Below, piece by piece: positions 36,576-44,405 of a DNA stretch of 64,000 bases. Within the stretch, counting starts at the first letter, position 1; each line of letters starts with the position of its first letter. The notes under the pieces were generated by a model. That model was not told the origin of the DNA, did no database searches, and worked only from the letters and a program-made list of their open reading frames with translations. The stretch comes from Bradyrhizobium sp. 170 (GTDB lineage: Bacteria > Pseudomonadota > Alphaproteobacteria > Rhizobiales > Xanthobacteraceae), in contig NZ_CP064703.1 in NCBI RefSeq assembly GCF_023101085.1, positions 3,534,001 through 3,598,000 on the forward strand. The letters run 5' to 3'. The position numbers and the translations under genes were made by a program.

Positions 36576-38174
36576 ATGACCGAACGTCCCGTCGATCTTT
36601 CCTTGCTACCGTCCAACGGCGCGCCGCGCCGTTCGCTGTTCTCCGCGCGCAAATTCGCGCTGATGGCTTCCGTCGTCGCCGGCCTCGGCGCCGCCGTCTA
36701 TGGCTTCTCGCCGCAGCAGGGCCCCGTCGATGTCTTCACCAGCGCGGCGCACGCGCAGGTCAACACCGAAGTCCGCAAGGTCGAGCGGCCGATCGGTTTC
36801 GCCGACATTGTCGAGCGCGTGAAGCCGTCGGTGATTTCGGTCAAGATCAATATCGCCGAGAAGACCACGAAGGGTGACGACAGCGCCAACAAGGACGAGG
36901 ACTCGCCGTTCCAGCCGGGGTCGCCGATGGAGCGCTTCTTCCGTCGCTTCGGCGGTCCGGATGGTCTGCCTCCGGGCCTGCGCGGCGGACCGCGTGGCGG
37001 CCGTGGCCCGGTGACCGGCCAGGGTTCCGGCTTCTTCATCTCGCCTGACGGCTTTGCCGTGACCAACAACCATGTGGTCGACGGCGCCGACAAGGTCGAG
37101 ATCACGATGGACGACGGCAAGACCTACACCGCGAAGGTGATCGGCACCGATCCGCGCACCGATCTCGCGCTGATCAAGGTCGAGGGCCGCAAGGATTTCC
37201 CGTTCGCCAAGCTCTCCGATAGCAAGCCGCGGATCGGCGACTGGGTGCTCGCCGTCGGTAACCCGTTCGGCCTCGGTGGAACCGTGACCGCCGGCATCGT
37301 TTCGGCCTCCGGCCGCGACATCGGCAACGGCCCGTACGACGACTTCATTCAGATCGACGCGCCCGTGAACAAGGGCAACTCCGGCGGTCCGGCGTTCGAC
37401 ACCAATGGCGAAGTGATGGGCGTCAACACCGCGATCTATTCGCCGTCCGGCGGCAGCGTCGGCATCGCGTTCTCGATCCCCGCTTCGACGGTCAAGAGCG
37501 TGATCGCCCAGCTCAAGGACAAGGGCTCGGTCAGCCGTGGCTGGATCGGCGTCCAGATCCAGCCGGTGACGTCTGACATTGCCGACAGCCTCGGCATGAA
37601 GAAGGCGGAAGGCGCGCTGGTGGCGGAACCGCAGGCCAATGGCCCGGCAGCGAAGGCCGGTATCCAGTCCGGTGACGTCATCACCGCCGTCAATGGCGAG
37701 CCGGTCAAGGACGCCAAGGAACTCGCCCGCACCATCGGCGGTCTCGCGCCGGGCAATGCGGTCAAGCTCAACGTGCTGCAGAAGGGCCAGGACAAGGTCA
37801 TCAACCTCACGCTCGGCCAGTTGCCGAACACGATCGAGGCCAAGGCCGACACCGATAAGGAAGACAAGGGTGGCGCCACCAAGGGAACCGGCGTGCCGAA
37901 ACTCGGCCTGACGGTTGCCCCCGCCAACAGCGTGGCCGGCGCCGGCAGGGAAGGCGTCGTGGTCACCGAGGTCGACCCGAAGAGCGCGGCGGCCGAACGC
38001 GGCTTCAAGGAAGGCGACGTCATTCTTGAGGTTGCCGGCAAGAGCGTCGCCAGTGCCGGCGAGGTGCGCGAGGCGATCGACGCCGCCCGCACCGAGAACA
38101 AGAACAGCGTTCTCATGCGCGTGAAGAGCGGCGGTTCGTCGCGCTTTGTCGCGGTGCCGCTGGCGAAGGGCTAA
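36576..38174 (+). CDS. degP: Do-family periplasmic serine endoprotease (DegP/HtrA-like)
   Basis: A 532-residue periplasmic protease/chaperone. A cytoplasmic tail and an N-terminal membrane anchor or uncleaved signal (about 27-45, FALMASVVAGLGAAVYGF) precede a trypsin-like domain with His166 (NNHVVDGAD), Asp196 (DPRTDLALIK) and Ser269 (KGNSGGPAFD). Two PDZ domains follow: about 315-405 (GWIGVQIQPVT, GDVITAVNGEPV) and 430-525 (GVVVTEVDPKSAAAERGF, GDVILEVAGKSV). A Gly/Arg-rich linker lies near residue 135. It degrades or refolds damaged envelope proteins. A two-component regulator gene is downstream, an arrangement common in alphaproteobacteria. Confidence 0.95.
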   Translation: MTERPVDLSLLPSNGAPRRSLFSARKFALMASVVAGLGAAVYGFSPQQGPVDVFTSAAHAQVNTEVRKVERPIGFADIVERVKPSVISVKINIAEKTTKGDDSANKDEDSPFQPGSPMERFFRRFGGPDGLPPGLRGGPRGGRGPVTGQGSGFFISPDGFAVTNNHVVDGADKVEITMDDGKTYTAKVIGTDPRTDLALIKVEGRKDFPFAKLSDSKPRIGDWVLAVGNPFGLGGTVTAGIVSASGRDIGNGPYDDFIQIDAPVNKGNSGGPAFDTNGEVMGVNTAIYSPSGGSVGIAFSIPASTVKSVIAQLKDKGSVSRGWIGVQIQPVTSDIADSLGMKKAEGALVAEPQANGPAAKAGIQSGDVITAVNGEPVKDAKELARTIGGLAPGNAVKLNVLQKGQDKVINLTLGQLPNTIEAKADTDKEDKGGATKGTGVPKLGLTVAPANSVAGAGREGVVVTEVDPKSAAAERGFKEGDVILEVAGKSVASAGEVREAIDAARTENKNSVLMRVKSGGSSRFVAVPLAKG

Positions 38175-38359
38175 ACGAGGACTAGATATCAGATGGAGGG
38201 TTTCGCCGGCATTCGTCGCCCCCGCCGACGTCTCCTTCCGGGGAGCGGGTCCAAAACTCGCTCCCTCAGGCAACCTTCTTGCGGAATACGCCCCCCTCCG
38301 TCGGAAGGGCCTAAGGGCGGTGAGGTCCCCCAGCTTCACCGCCCGCTTTTTCCACTTGG

Positions 38360-38408
38360 GAGCATGATCCGGAAAAGCGGAGACCGATTTTCCGAAAAGT
38401 TCATGCTC
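38360..38408. repeat. Palindromic REP-like element (GAGCATGATC type)
   Basis: Left arm GAGCATGATCCGGAAAAG and right arm TTTTCCGAAAAGTTCATGCTC in two pieces form an imperfect 49-base palindrome, related to the repeat at 18446-18521. It lies between degP and the following regulator gene, directly before a strong hairpin. Confidence 0.75.
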
Positions 38409-38420
38409 GGACAAAAAGAT

Positions 38421-38462
38421 AGAATGGGATGATTTTTCGAAGAAAAGTCATCCCATTCTTTT
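38421..38462 (+). terminator. Strong hairpin between degP and the regulator gene
   Basis: A perfect 12-base stem (AGAATGGGATGA at 38421-38432, TCATCCCATTCT at 38448-38459) with additional TTTTC/GAAAA pairing inside the loop, followed by TTTTG. It has the form of a Rho-independent terminator or attenuator for degP. Like the adjacent palindrome it may also be a dispersed repeat. Confidence 0.6.
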
Positions 38463-38547
38463 GAGGTTAGCCGGTCGCCTTGCATGTGCAGGGCGACCGC
38501 GCCATGGTGAGAGAAAGCCCATTCCCGTGACCGCAACTGCCTCCCAA

Positions 38548-39228
38548 ATGCGCCTGCTGATCATCGAAGACGATCGCGAGTCCGCCGACTATCTGGTCAA
38601 GGCGTTCCGCGAAGTCGGCCATGTCGCCGATCTCGCCAGCGATGGCGAGGAGGGCCTGTCGATGGCCGACGGCGGCGATTACGATGTGCTCGTAGTGGAT
38701 CGCATGCTGCCCAAGCGCGACGGCCTGTCCGTGATCGGCGCGCTGCGCGACAAGGGCAACCGCACGCCGGTCCTGATCCTCTCCGCGCTTGGCCAGGTCG
38801 ACGACCGCATCAAGGGCCTGCGCGCCGGCGGCGACGACTACCTGCCAAAACCCTATTCATTCGCCGAACTGCAGGCGCGCGTCGAAGTGCTGTCGCGCCG
38901 CAACGTCGGTCCGGCCGAAGAGACCACCTACCGCGTCGGCGATCTCGAGCTCGACCGTCTCTCGCATCGGGTCGCGCGCGGCAAGGATGAATTGACGCTG
39001 CAGCCGCGCGAATTCCGGCTGCTCGAATATTTGATGAAGCACGCGGGCCAGGTGGTGACGCGCACCATGCTTCTGGAAAACGTCTGGGATTATCATTTCG
39101 ATCCGCAGACAAACGTGATCGATGTGCATATTTCGAGGCTGCGCTCCAAGATCGACAAGGGCTTTGAGCGGCCCTTGCTGCATACGATCCGTGGCGCCGG
39201 ATACATGATCCGTGACGGGATACGTTGA
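38548..39228 (+). CDS. OmpR-family response regulator
   Basis: A 226-residue response regulator. The receiver domain has the acidic pair in LLIIEDDRES, phospho-acceptor Asp51 in VLVVDRMLPKRDG, and Lys in DYLPKPYSFAEL. The winged-helix domain has LTLQPREFRLLEYLMKHAGQVVT and VIDVHISRLRSKIDKGF. It resembles the regulators that follow degP in many alphaproteobacteria, where a sensor kinase gene normally comes next. Here no kinase follows; accessory DNA begins just after the stop. A GTG at 38527 is an alternative start, adding seven residues. Confidence 0.9.
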   Translation: MRLLIIEDDRESADYLVKAFREVGHVADLASDGEEGLSMADGGDYDVLVVDRMLPKRDGLSVIGALRDKGNRTPVLILSALGQVDDRIKGLRAGGDDYLPKPYSFAELQARVEVLSRRNVGPAEETTYRVGDLELDRLSHRVARGKDELTLQPREFRLLEYLMKHAGQVVTRTMLLENVWDYHFDPQTNVIDVHISRLRSKIDKGFERPLLHTIRGAGYMIRDGIR

Positions 39229-39250
39229 AACCCTATAAAAATAGGGGTTT
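39229..39250 (+). terminator. Hairpin after the response regulator
   Basis: AACCCTAT and ATAGGGGTTT form a short stem right at the regulator stop codon, with an A-rich loop. It is a plausible terminator; no long T-run follows on the plus strand. Confidence 0.45.
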
Positions 39251-39559
39251 AGTGACTTTGCCCCTCCGATCGCTTACCGATTTATTACCGATTTTTTCGC
39301 GCGTCTAAGTCGTTGATTTTCAACGATGCAACCCGTCACGAATGCTTTGTCCGTGACGCAATCGAAGAAGTGCCCATTGTTAAAGGGCTTTCTTCATTTT
39401 GCTTGGTCCGGTTACTTACCGCTTTTGCGCCGCGTCCCTGCGACGCGCGTGACCGCCTGTGCGCTGGCGACGGCTGGCCCTCGTCGTCCTTAGCCCCGCG
39501 CTTCCGGCGCGCTGTACGGCGTTCCTACGGCCTTGCCCCTGACGCCTGACGCCTGTCCC
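39251..39559. other. Gene-poor accessory DNA at island edge
   Basis: About 310 bases with no supportable gene. It includes repeated CGCTTACCGATTTATTACCG-like sequence near 39270-39295. This is the transition from core-like DNA to the accessory segment; no integrase or complete attachment site was recognised here. Confidence 0.4.
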
Positions 39560-39937
39560 CTATCGTGTGATGACAACGACGTGCTCGACGCCGGCGTGTC
39601 GCTCGTCGGACCGGTGCTCGATGGCATCGCCTTGCGCCTGCGCGTGCCAGACCAGCGCGGCTTCCTCCCGCTCGGCGCGCAGCCGGTCACGCCCAATCTC
39701 GCTCAAGCGGACCTCACGCTGTTGCTGCGTCAGCGCATTCGCATAGTCGCACTGGTCCAGCTCGACTGAAAGGGCGCGGATCACCGCTTCCTTGTGCAAC
39801 CAAATCGTAAACGCGAACGTGTCGGAGACCTCGCCACTCGCGCTGCCGGTGACCGCTGCCCCCTTGTCGGCGGTCATCGCGACCAGCGGAATGTGCACCG
39901 TGTGCTGCGGCCATGCGACACTGCCAAAGTGCTCCAC
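39560..39937 (-). CDS. Hypothetical protein, possibly a gene remnant
   Basis: A 125-codon frame with a GTG start. The product (HTVHIPLVAMTADKGAAVTG, VSDTFAFTIWLHKEAVIRAL, QREVRLSEIGRDRLRAEREEAALVW) looks like real protein with an amphipathic charged C-terminal half. No domain is recognised. In-frame sequence resembling coding continues upstream of the GTG for nine codons to a TGA, so the gene may have lost its 5' part, or the true start may be ATG at 39877. Confidence 0.45.
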   Translation of the reverse strand: MEHFGSVAWPQHTVHIPLVAMTADKGAAVTGSASGEVSDTFAFTIWLHKEAVIRALSVELDQCDYANALTQQQREVRLSEIGRDRLRAEREEAALVWHAQAQGDAIEHRSDERHAGVEHVVVITR

Positions 39938-40290
39938 AAGCCCATCGATGGACGGCTGGGCTCAATAAAGGGCTGAACGTGATCGAGTTCATGCCCGGCT
40001 TCGTTGAAGCAGTGCAATCGCTCGGAAAGCGACCCACTCGCCCAAGGCCAAAATGATCGACACGGACTTGCTACAAGACGGTAATGGCGGGATGGGGCGC
40101 CAAGGAATAAGGCGGCGCATCGCCGCTCCTATTTGGTAAAAAAGCGGCAATCCAAAGCCAGCTTGAACTGACATAGAACCAGTCGGCCAGTTCAAGCGGC
40201 CAACCCAAAGATCGCACTTCACAAGATGTTCGTCTTCGATGTCGAAGAACGGTAAGTTCGCCAACGCGCCAGTACGTCATTCGGAAGACG
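39938..40290. other. Interval without a supported gene
   Basis: About 350 bases. Overlapping minus-strand frames of 69 and 91 codons exist (40071-40280 and 39989-40264) but neither has a recognisable domain or clear ribosome site. Decayed coding sequence is likely. Confidence 0.35.
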
Positions 40291-40530
40291 TTAAGCGGGG
40301 CTTACTTCAATCGACTTGCGGGCGTCCGGCAGCGTTTTGAGCCATACTCTCAAATCGTCTGGCAGGATGATCGTACGCCTCCCGTGCTTCTTGGCCTTGA
40401 GATCACCGCTGCTGATCGCCTCGCGAATGGAGGTCAGCCCGATCCCGGTGAGGGCGCTTGCCTCCTCTGGTGACACCGACAGCCGTTCCGAGAGCGGTAC
40501 CTTTCCCTTCTGCCCGAACTCGTTCATCAC
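40291..40530 (-). CDS. Excisionase/AlpA-like helix-turn-helix protein
   Basis: A 79-residue protein with a MerR/excisionase-type winged helix: LSVSPEEASALTGIGLTSIREAISSGDLKAKKHGRRTIILPDDLRVWL read in parts. The pattern T-x-I-x-x-x-I-x-x-G-x-L-x-x-x-x-x-G-R-R-x-x-x-x-x-x-D-L is typical of phage or island excisionases and of AlpA regulators. Such proteins direct excision or regulate integrase genes. No integrase is found next to it, so the element may be defective. The ATG pair at 40530/40527 leaves the start open by one codon. Confidence 0.75.
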   Translation of the reverse strand: MMNEFGQKGKVPLSERLSVSPEEASALTGIGLTSIREAISSGDLKAKKHGRRTIILPDDLRVWLKTLPDARKSIEVSPA

Positions 40531-40908
40531 TTAAGCCCCTTATCGTTTGCGGGCCACAACGGCGTGGCTAGTCGCGTCGCCCTTGTCCTCGACCTGGCGA
40601 CAACCTCACGCGCCTCCTTTGCGTAGCTTGTACAGCCGCCGTTAAAGAGCGCATCGGAAAACGTGATCATCCCCCACATGATGCAATTGGCCGTGCCGAA
40701 GCAAAATGGTTGTCAAAAATGCGTGGCACAATTGGATACCAAAGCGAATGAAAGGAAAGGTTCTCGCTTCCCAATTTCTTCGCCCCTATCGGCCGCATCT
40801 GCTGAGAGAGGCACACACATCGGACCAGCATATTAGAGCCAACTGATGGAGAGTTGCGCCTCAATGCGGCTGTGCTAGTACGCCCACTCTCGAATCGAGG
40901 AGCTAAAA
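40531..40908. other. Intergenic region in the accessory segment
   Basis: About 380 bases of mixed composition between the excisionase-like gene and a small basic protein gene. No RNA gene or repeat was recognised. It should hold the promoter of the downstream pair; a GAGGAG ribosome site lies at its right end. Confidence 0.4.
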
Positions 40909-41109
40909 GTGGCGAAGAAGGCAAAGAAGACGGCTACGAAGAAGAAACCTGTGCGTCGCGAATACACAAAGGCTGACGTGAAGGAGCTGCGCGCTCATTC
41001 GAAAGCGAAGACTCCGGTTGCAAAAATTGCGAAGCTCACAAAGCGCTCCGAAGGCTCACTCCGCCAAAAGGCGCTCAAGCTTGGAATCCGGCTCGGTCAC
41101 CAGCGCTAG
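40909..41109 (+). CDS. Small basic protein, possible DNA-binding
   Basis: A 66-residue, strongly basic protein. A Lys-rich N terminus (MAKKAKKTATKKKPVRR) precedes a helix-turn-helix-like segment (ADVKELRAHSKAKTPVAKIA, then LTKRSEGSLRQKALKLGI). The pattern resembles SANT-like or resolvase-type small DNA-binding proteins of rhizobia. The GTG start has a near-perfect GAGGAG ribosome site seven bases upstream. A 43-residue membrane peptide gene follows 11 bases later. Confidence 0.65.
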   Translation: MAKKAKKTATKKKPVRREYTKADVKELRAHSKAKTPVAKIAKLTKRSEGSLRQKALKLGIRLGHQR

Positions 41110-41120
41110 AAGGCGGCATC

Positions 41121-41252
41121 ATGACGCTCTTCAACAGAGTGTTCTCGACCAGAACGTTGTTGCAAATCATCTGCGTTCTCGTCGCGGTTGTCGCGATGAA
41201 GTTGTTGAGCGCTCATTATGACTTCAGCTGGGCAGCCGCAGTTGGCGGTTGA
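41121..41252 (+). CDS. Small membrane peptide (43 aa)
   Basis: ATG at 41121 with GAAGGCGG upstream encodes 43 residues: a basic N terminus (MTLFNRVFSTRT), one transmembrane helix (LLQIICVLVAVVAMKLL) and a short tail (SAHYDFSWAAAVGG). It is 11 bases downstream of the small basic protein gene, so the two form a likely operon. No family is known to me. Its size and topology resemble small stress or toxin-like membrane peptides, but no function is shown. Confidence 0.5.
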   Translation: MTLFNRVFSTRTLLQIICVLVAVVAMKLLSAHYDFSWAAAVGG

Positions 41253-41403
41253 CTAAAAGAACACCCTGGAAGGCTGAGCAGAAAAGAAGCCCACCTAGTG
41301 GCGAGCTATCACGCGACGTTCAAGCGTACGAAGTAATGGCGCCTTCAGAGCCGCAGGGTGAAGGAGACTAGTCAAAAATCTAGCGCGGGCGATTTCCCGA
41401 TAT

Positions 41404-41549
41404 GTGCGGCAGGACTCGAACCAGCAACCAGGCCGTTATGAGCGGCAGAATACCGATCGGCTTCGTTGATTTTGCTGCGTTTTCGTCTTCGTTCGATAGC
41501 GTTTGTTGCGTTTCGGTGAGGTCGTTTCTGGTGCGAAACTGGTGCGGTT
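41404..41549. repeat. Left direct repeat of the 8.6-kb island (tRNA-like end)
   Basis: About 146 bases matching 50042-50188 at roughly 128 positions by eye, in the same orientation. On the minus strand the repeat ends with a tRNA 3'-half-like sequence (CCGCTCATAACGG anticodon stem-loop with CAT, then GGTTCGAGTCCTGC T-arm). Such tRNA-derived direct repeats are the usual attachment sites left by integrase-driven islands. Confidence 0.75.
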
Positions 41550-41784
41550 ACCAGTTCGCGGTTCGGACGGTGGGCGATCGCCGCCGGGCATTGAAATTCG
41601 ATTCCCGCGGGCGTCGGCGATTCGATTCCGGTCGCACTTATCGAGAACCAGCTGCTGGAATTCTCTTCCGCTTTCATTGCCGCGATCTGTCCCTGGCCGG
41701 CATTGAAAGAACAGCTTATCCTTTTGTGAATAAAGAGGAATATCAGCGACTTTTCTGGCGATACCAACAAAAGTACCTGCGATC

Positions 41785-41844
41785 ACTGGTTCGTCAAGCT
41801 CATAACCTGAAGGTCATAGGTTCAAATCCTATCCCCGCAACCAA
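41785..41844 (+). tRNA. 3' remnant of an initiator-tRNA-like (CAT) gene
   Basis: From the anticodon arm on, the sequence follows a rhizobial initiator tRNA: CTCATAA anticodon loop, CCTGAAGGTC, T-arm ATAGG-TTCAAAT-CCTAT, acceptor CCCCGC and ACCA. The 5' half (acceptor and D-arm) is missing: the upstream sequence has no matching GCGGGG. An A replaces G in the anticodon stem. It is therefore a partial gene copy, likely an attachment-site remnant, not a working tRNA. A native-looking terminator follows at 41850. Confidence 0.7.
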
Positions 41845-41849
41845 GTTTT

Positions 41850-41886
41850 AAGCCCTTGAGAACGCATCGTTTTCAAGGGCTTTTTG
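41850..41886 (+). terminator. Rho-independent terminator after the tRNA remnant
   Basis: AAGCCCTTGA and TCAAGGGCTTTTTG form a 9-base stem followed by a T5 run. It probably belonged to the tRNA gene whose 3' end lies just upstream. Confidence 0.75.
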
Positions 41887-42166
41887 CTGTCCGGATTTTG
41901 GCCCGAAATGTCGTTCGTGGAAGCGCCGTGGAAGCGACAGGAGGAAAGTCGCAGCGTAAAGTCGGCGGGGTTGGCCGCGATGTAATGACTCAATTGTGAT
42001 CGGGGGCGCGCGGTTCGCGAGCCACGACCGTGCGGCTTACGGGCATCGCAGTCAGCAGGACGTTGAAGCCCTTGCTGTCTTTATGCATCCACGCAAGGCC
42101 AACTGTAGTGACCTCCGGCGAGATGGGCTGCAGCTTTCTGTCCCCCGAACCCCCACGTGAGCCGGT
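41887..42166. other. Intergenic interval with a coding remnant
   Basis: About 280 bases. On the minus strand, 41990-42135 is open and reads KLQPISPEVTTVGLAW then MHKDSKGFNVLLTAMPVSRT before a stop. It looks like the tail of a real protein but has no convincing start, so it is best seen as a remnant. No RNA element was recognised. Confidence 0.35.
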
Positions 42167-44083
42167 TTAAGCGGGACCGGATTTCCCAGACACTGTGAAT
42201 GTTTCGATGAGGTGCGGAGCGAGTGGCTTCGAAGGCACCCACCGCGGCTCGTCCGGATTGCCAATCTCATATTTTTGATTGTCGTTCCAGTCGTCGCGCT
42301 GCGGCACATTCTCCAGGCCGATTGCGTGAACCTGGACCTCGTCGCCTTCAATCCGCAAGCGTAGGAAATTGTTGTATCGGCCGATGCGCAGCGCGCTGAA
42401 GGCATCGTTGCGGTTCATGCGCAGCCAGCGGCACGTAAGAAGCATGTTGAGGCCGAAATAGGTACTTCCGAACAGGAAACCGACAGCCCCCATTTCGAGG
42501 AGGAGGAGGCTCACCCACGTCCAGACGCTGTACCATTCACCCGCAAGCGTGAAATGCTCGGCGTTGCAGGCTGTAAACCAGCGTGCCGCGAGGATCGCCG
42601 TGACGACGTGGGCGGTGATGTGGACAAGGCTTGTCCCGATGACGATCATGGCTTTCTGGAATTGAAGCCAGAGCTTCTCGGTCGCCAAGGCGTCGAACTC
42701 GTCAGGTCTGATTCGGCGGATTCGCCACGTTCGAAAGATCTCCCCGAGCGAAACCTTCTCCTGATCGGTCGTATAAGCGATGATTCCGCTGCCGATGATC
42801 AGGGCGACTGCGATGTACGCGTCTATCTCGTCCCGCAGGCCGATCAGAACGCCGACGGCGAAGTAGACCAGCCCCATTAGTATCGAGAAATCCCAGTTCT
42901 TGAAAGCAAACCAGATGTTCTGCCAAAGAAGGTCCTGGCTAACTCTGATAGAGGGATACACGGCGGGCTCGGTGGCGGTCGGCGCCTGTTTGGCCGTTGA
43001 GCCCTGCGCTGGCGGCACCTCAGGTTGCTTGATTGCTGTGGCTTGCTCGGTGTCCTGAACCTCCGTCGCTTTGTCGGCGAGGGTCAGCCTCACTTTTCGA
43101 CTGTTCCAGCGAACGCTGACATACTTTTCGAGTTGATGGGTCGGATGGAGGAATGCGCCACCGCCGCCTGAGGTCACGAATTGCGTGCCATCCACTGCTT
43201 GGTAGCGGCTGTAGTGGTGTGTATCGCCGGACAAAAGAAGCGGGATGGTCAACTGCTTGTCGGCTCTCTTGATGATGCGGAGGGCGTAATCGACGATTTC
43301 CCAGGAGTTGGTGTTGGTGTCGGTATAAAGCCAGCCGGGCTCCGCTGTGCAGAGAATGATACGCGAGCCGCGCAGCAGCTCGTTCGACCGCGCAATCATC
43401 TCGAAGTAGTCGGCCTGCGGCTGGTCCATGTCTTCGGCGAGTTGAATGTCCATCGCCCAAAGCCACCAGGTCTTTGTAAGCTGGATCGCAAAATAACTTC
43501 GCTTCTGATGGGTGCGCCAACCGCCGAAGTGGGTGGGGCGCGTCGGCGTGAAGTACGCGAGGAACTGCACCAGGCCATCATACCAGTCGTGGTTGCCCGG
43601 AATGGCAAACAACGGTACCCCGTTGGGGTCTTTCCGGTCGGGGTCTGGGAAGGCCCACCGATAAGGTTGGAACAGCTGGTTGCGGTAGGTCTGCGCGTTA
43701 GCCAGCGGATAGACTTCGTCGCCGCCCATGATGAGCATCTGACCGCGTGGTAGTTTCTTCCCCTCGACTTCACATTCCTTGCGGGCAAGCAGACATGCGA
43801 CCGCGAAGGTGCTGTCGAAACCATCGCCGAGGTCGGCCACGAAGTCGAACCATACGGGCCCGGTCCCTTCAGGACTAAATTCATCGACGAAGGCCGTCGC
43901 ACGTTCCAAATGCTTTTCAGGCGGGACTGTATCGAGCGCGGCGATCATGAGGCGACGGTCGGCGTACTGGCCAAACATTGCTGACGTGACCACGTTGTTC
44001 AACAGCTTGAGGAGTAAGATGGGATTGAACCAGCGGACCATCCCCGGATAGGTCCTGTAATCCTTCAAGTAGTCAGCGCCCAT
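42167..44083 (-). CDS. Membrane-anchored metallophosphoesterase
   Basis: A 638-residue protein. The N-terminal half is a calcineurin-like phosphoesterase: DLGDGFDSTF, MGGDEVYP, PGNHDWYDG and the late metal motif SGDTHHYSRY, spread over about residues 85-300. The first motif departs from the usual GDxH. A Gln/Thr/Ala-rich linker (335-360) leads to a C-terminal region with four or five membrane helices (for example ILMGLVYFAVGVLIGL, IAVALIIGSGIIAYTT, WVSLLLLEMGAVGFLFG). The last 70 residues are soluble. It may act on a nucleotide or phospholipid at the membrane. It lies within the repeat-bounded island next to a repressor/protease pair. Confidence 0.8.
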   Translation of the reverse strand: MGADYLKDYRTYPGMVRWFNPILLLKLLNNVVTSAMFGQYADRRLMIAALDTVPPEKHLERATAFVDEFSPEGTGPVWFDFVADLGDGFDSTFAVACLLARKECEVEGKKLPRGQMLIMGGDEVYPLANAQTYRNQLFQPYRWAFPDPDRKDPNGVPLFAIPGNHDWYDGLVQFLAYFTPTRPTHFGGWRTHQKRSYFAIQLTKTWWLWAMDIQLAEDMDQPQADYFEMIARSNELLRGSRIILCTAEPGWLYTDTNTNSWEIVDYALRIIKRADKQLTIPLLLSGDTHHYSRYQAVDGTQFVTSGGGGAFLHPTHQLEKYVSVRWNSRKVRLTLADKATEVQDTEQATAIKQPEVPPAQGSTAKQAPTATEPAVYPSIRVSQDLLWQNIWFAFKNWDFSILMGLVYFAVGVLIGLRDEIDAYIAVALIIGSGIIAYTTDQEKVSLGEIFRTWRIRRIRPDEFDALATEKLWLQFQKAMIVIGTSLVHITAHVVTAILAARWFTACNAEHFTLAGEWYSVWTWVSLLLLEMGAVGFLFGSTYFGLNMLLTCRWLRMNRNDAFSALRIGRYNNFLRLRIEGDEVQVHAIGLENVPQRDDWNDNQKYEIGNPDEPRWVPSKPLAPHLIETFTVSGKSGPA

Positions 44084-44405
44084 GGAAGCCCCCGAGATTC
44101 TGCATCAGAATAGGGTGTTCGTGGCAAGATGCAACCGGGAGAGGAATTTGATCTACTCGGGACAGGGATGAATGGCGCGATAGGCGCCGTGCCTGATGAC
44201 GCATTTGGCGCGGTCATGTAGCACAGGTCAGTCGGCGGACTTGGTCCGAGTCAGTTCGCTGACCGATAAGGTTTCGAGCAAAGCTTATCACTCCGTCGAA
44301 GTCCGTTTGACTCGCGTCATTTCGGTGCGATGCGCCGGGGCTAAGGGGAATTAGCTTCAGGCATGGGCAGATTGCTGCACGACTTAATTCGGCAGACCGA
44401 CTTCA
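44084..44405. other. Intergenic region between convergent-spaced island genes
   Basis: About 320 bases between the end of the ImmA-like gene and the start of the phosphoesterase gene, both on the minus strand. A small GCGCGATAGGCGC stem is visible near 44177. It must hold the phosphoesterase promoter. No gene is supported. Confidence 0.4.

Noticed and set aside
36606..38414. A 602-codon minus-strand frame over the DegP gene
   Set aside because: It is a shadow of the protease gene; its sequence is low-complexity Arg/His/Asp and has no ribosome site.
39989..40280. Overlapping minus-strand frames of 91 and 69 codons in the island edge
   Set aside because: No ribosome sites, domains or consistent codon use; at best decayed coding sequence.
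41402..41851. A 149-codon plus-strand frame crossing the left direct repeat and the tRNA remnant
   Set aside because: Its translation runs through a tRNA-like sequence and repeat DNA; it is a frame opened by chance.
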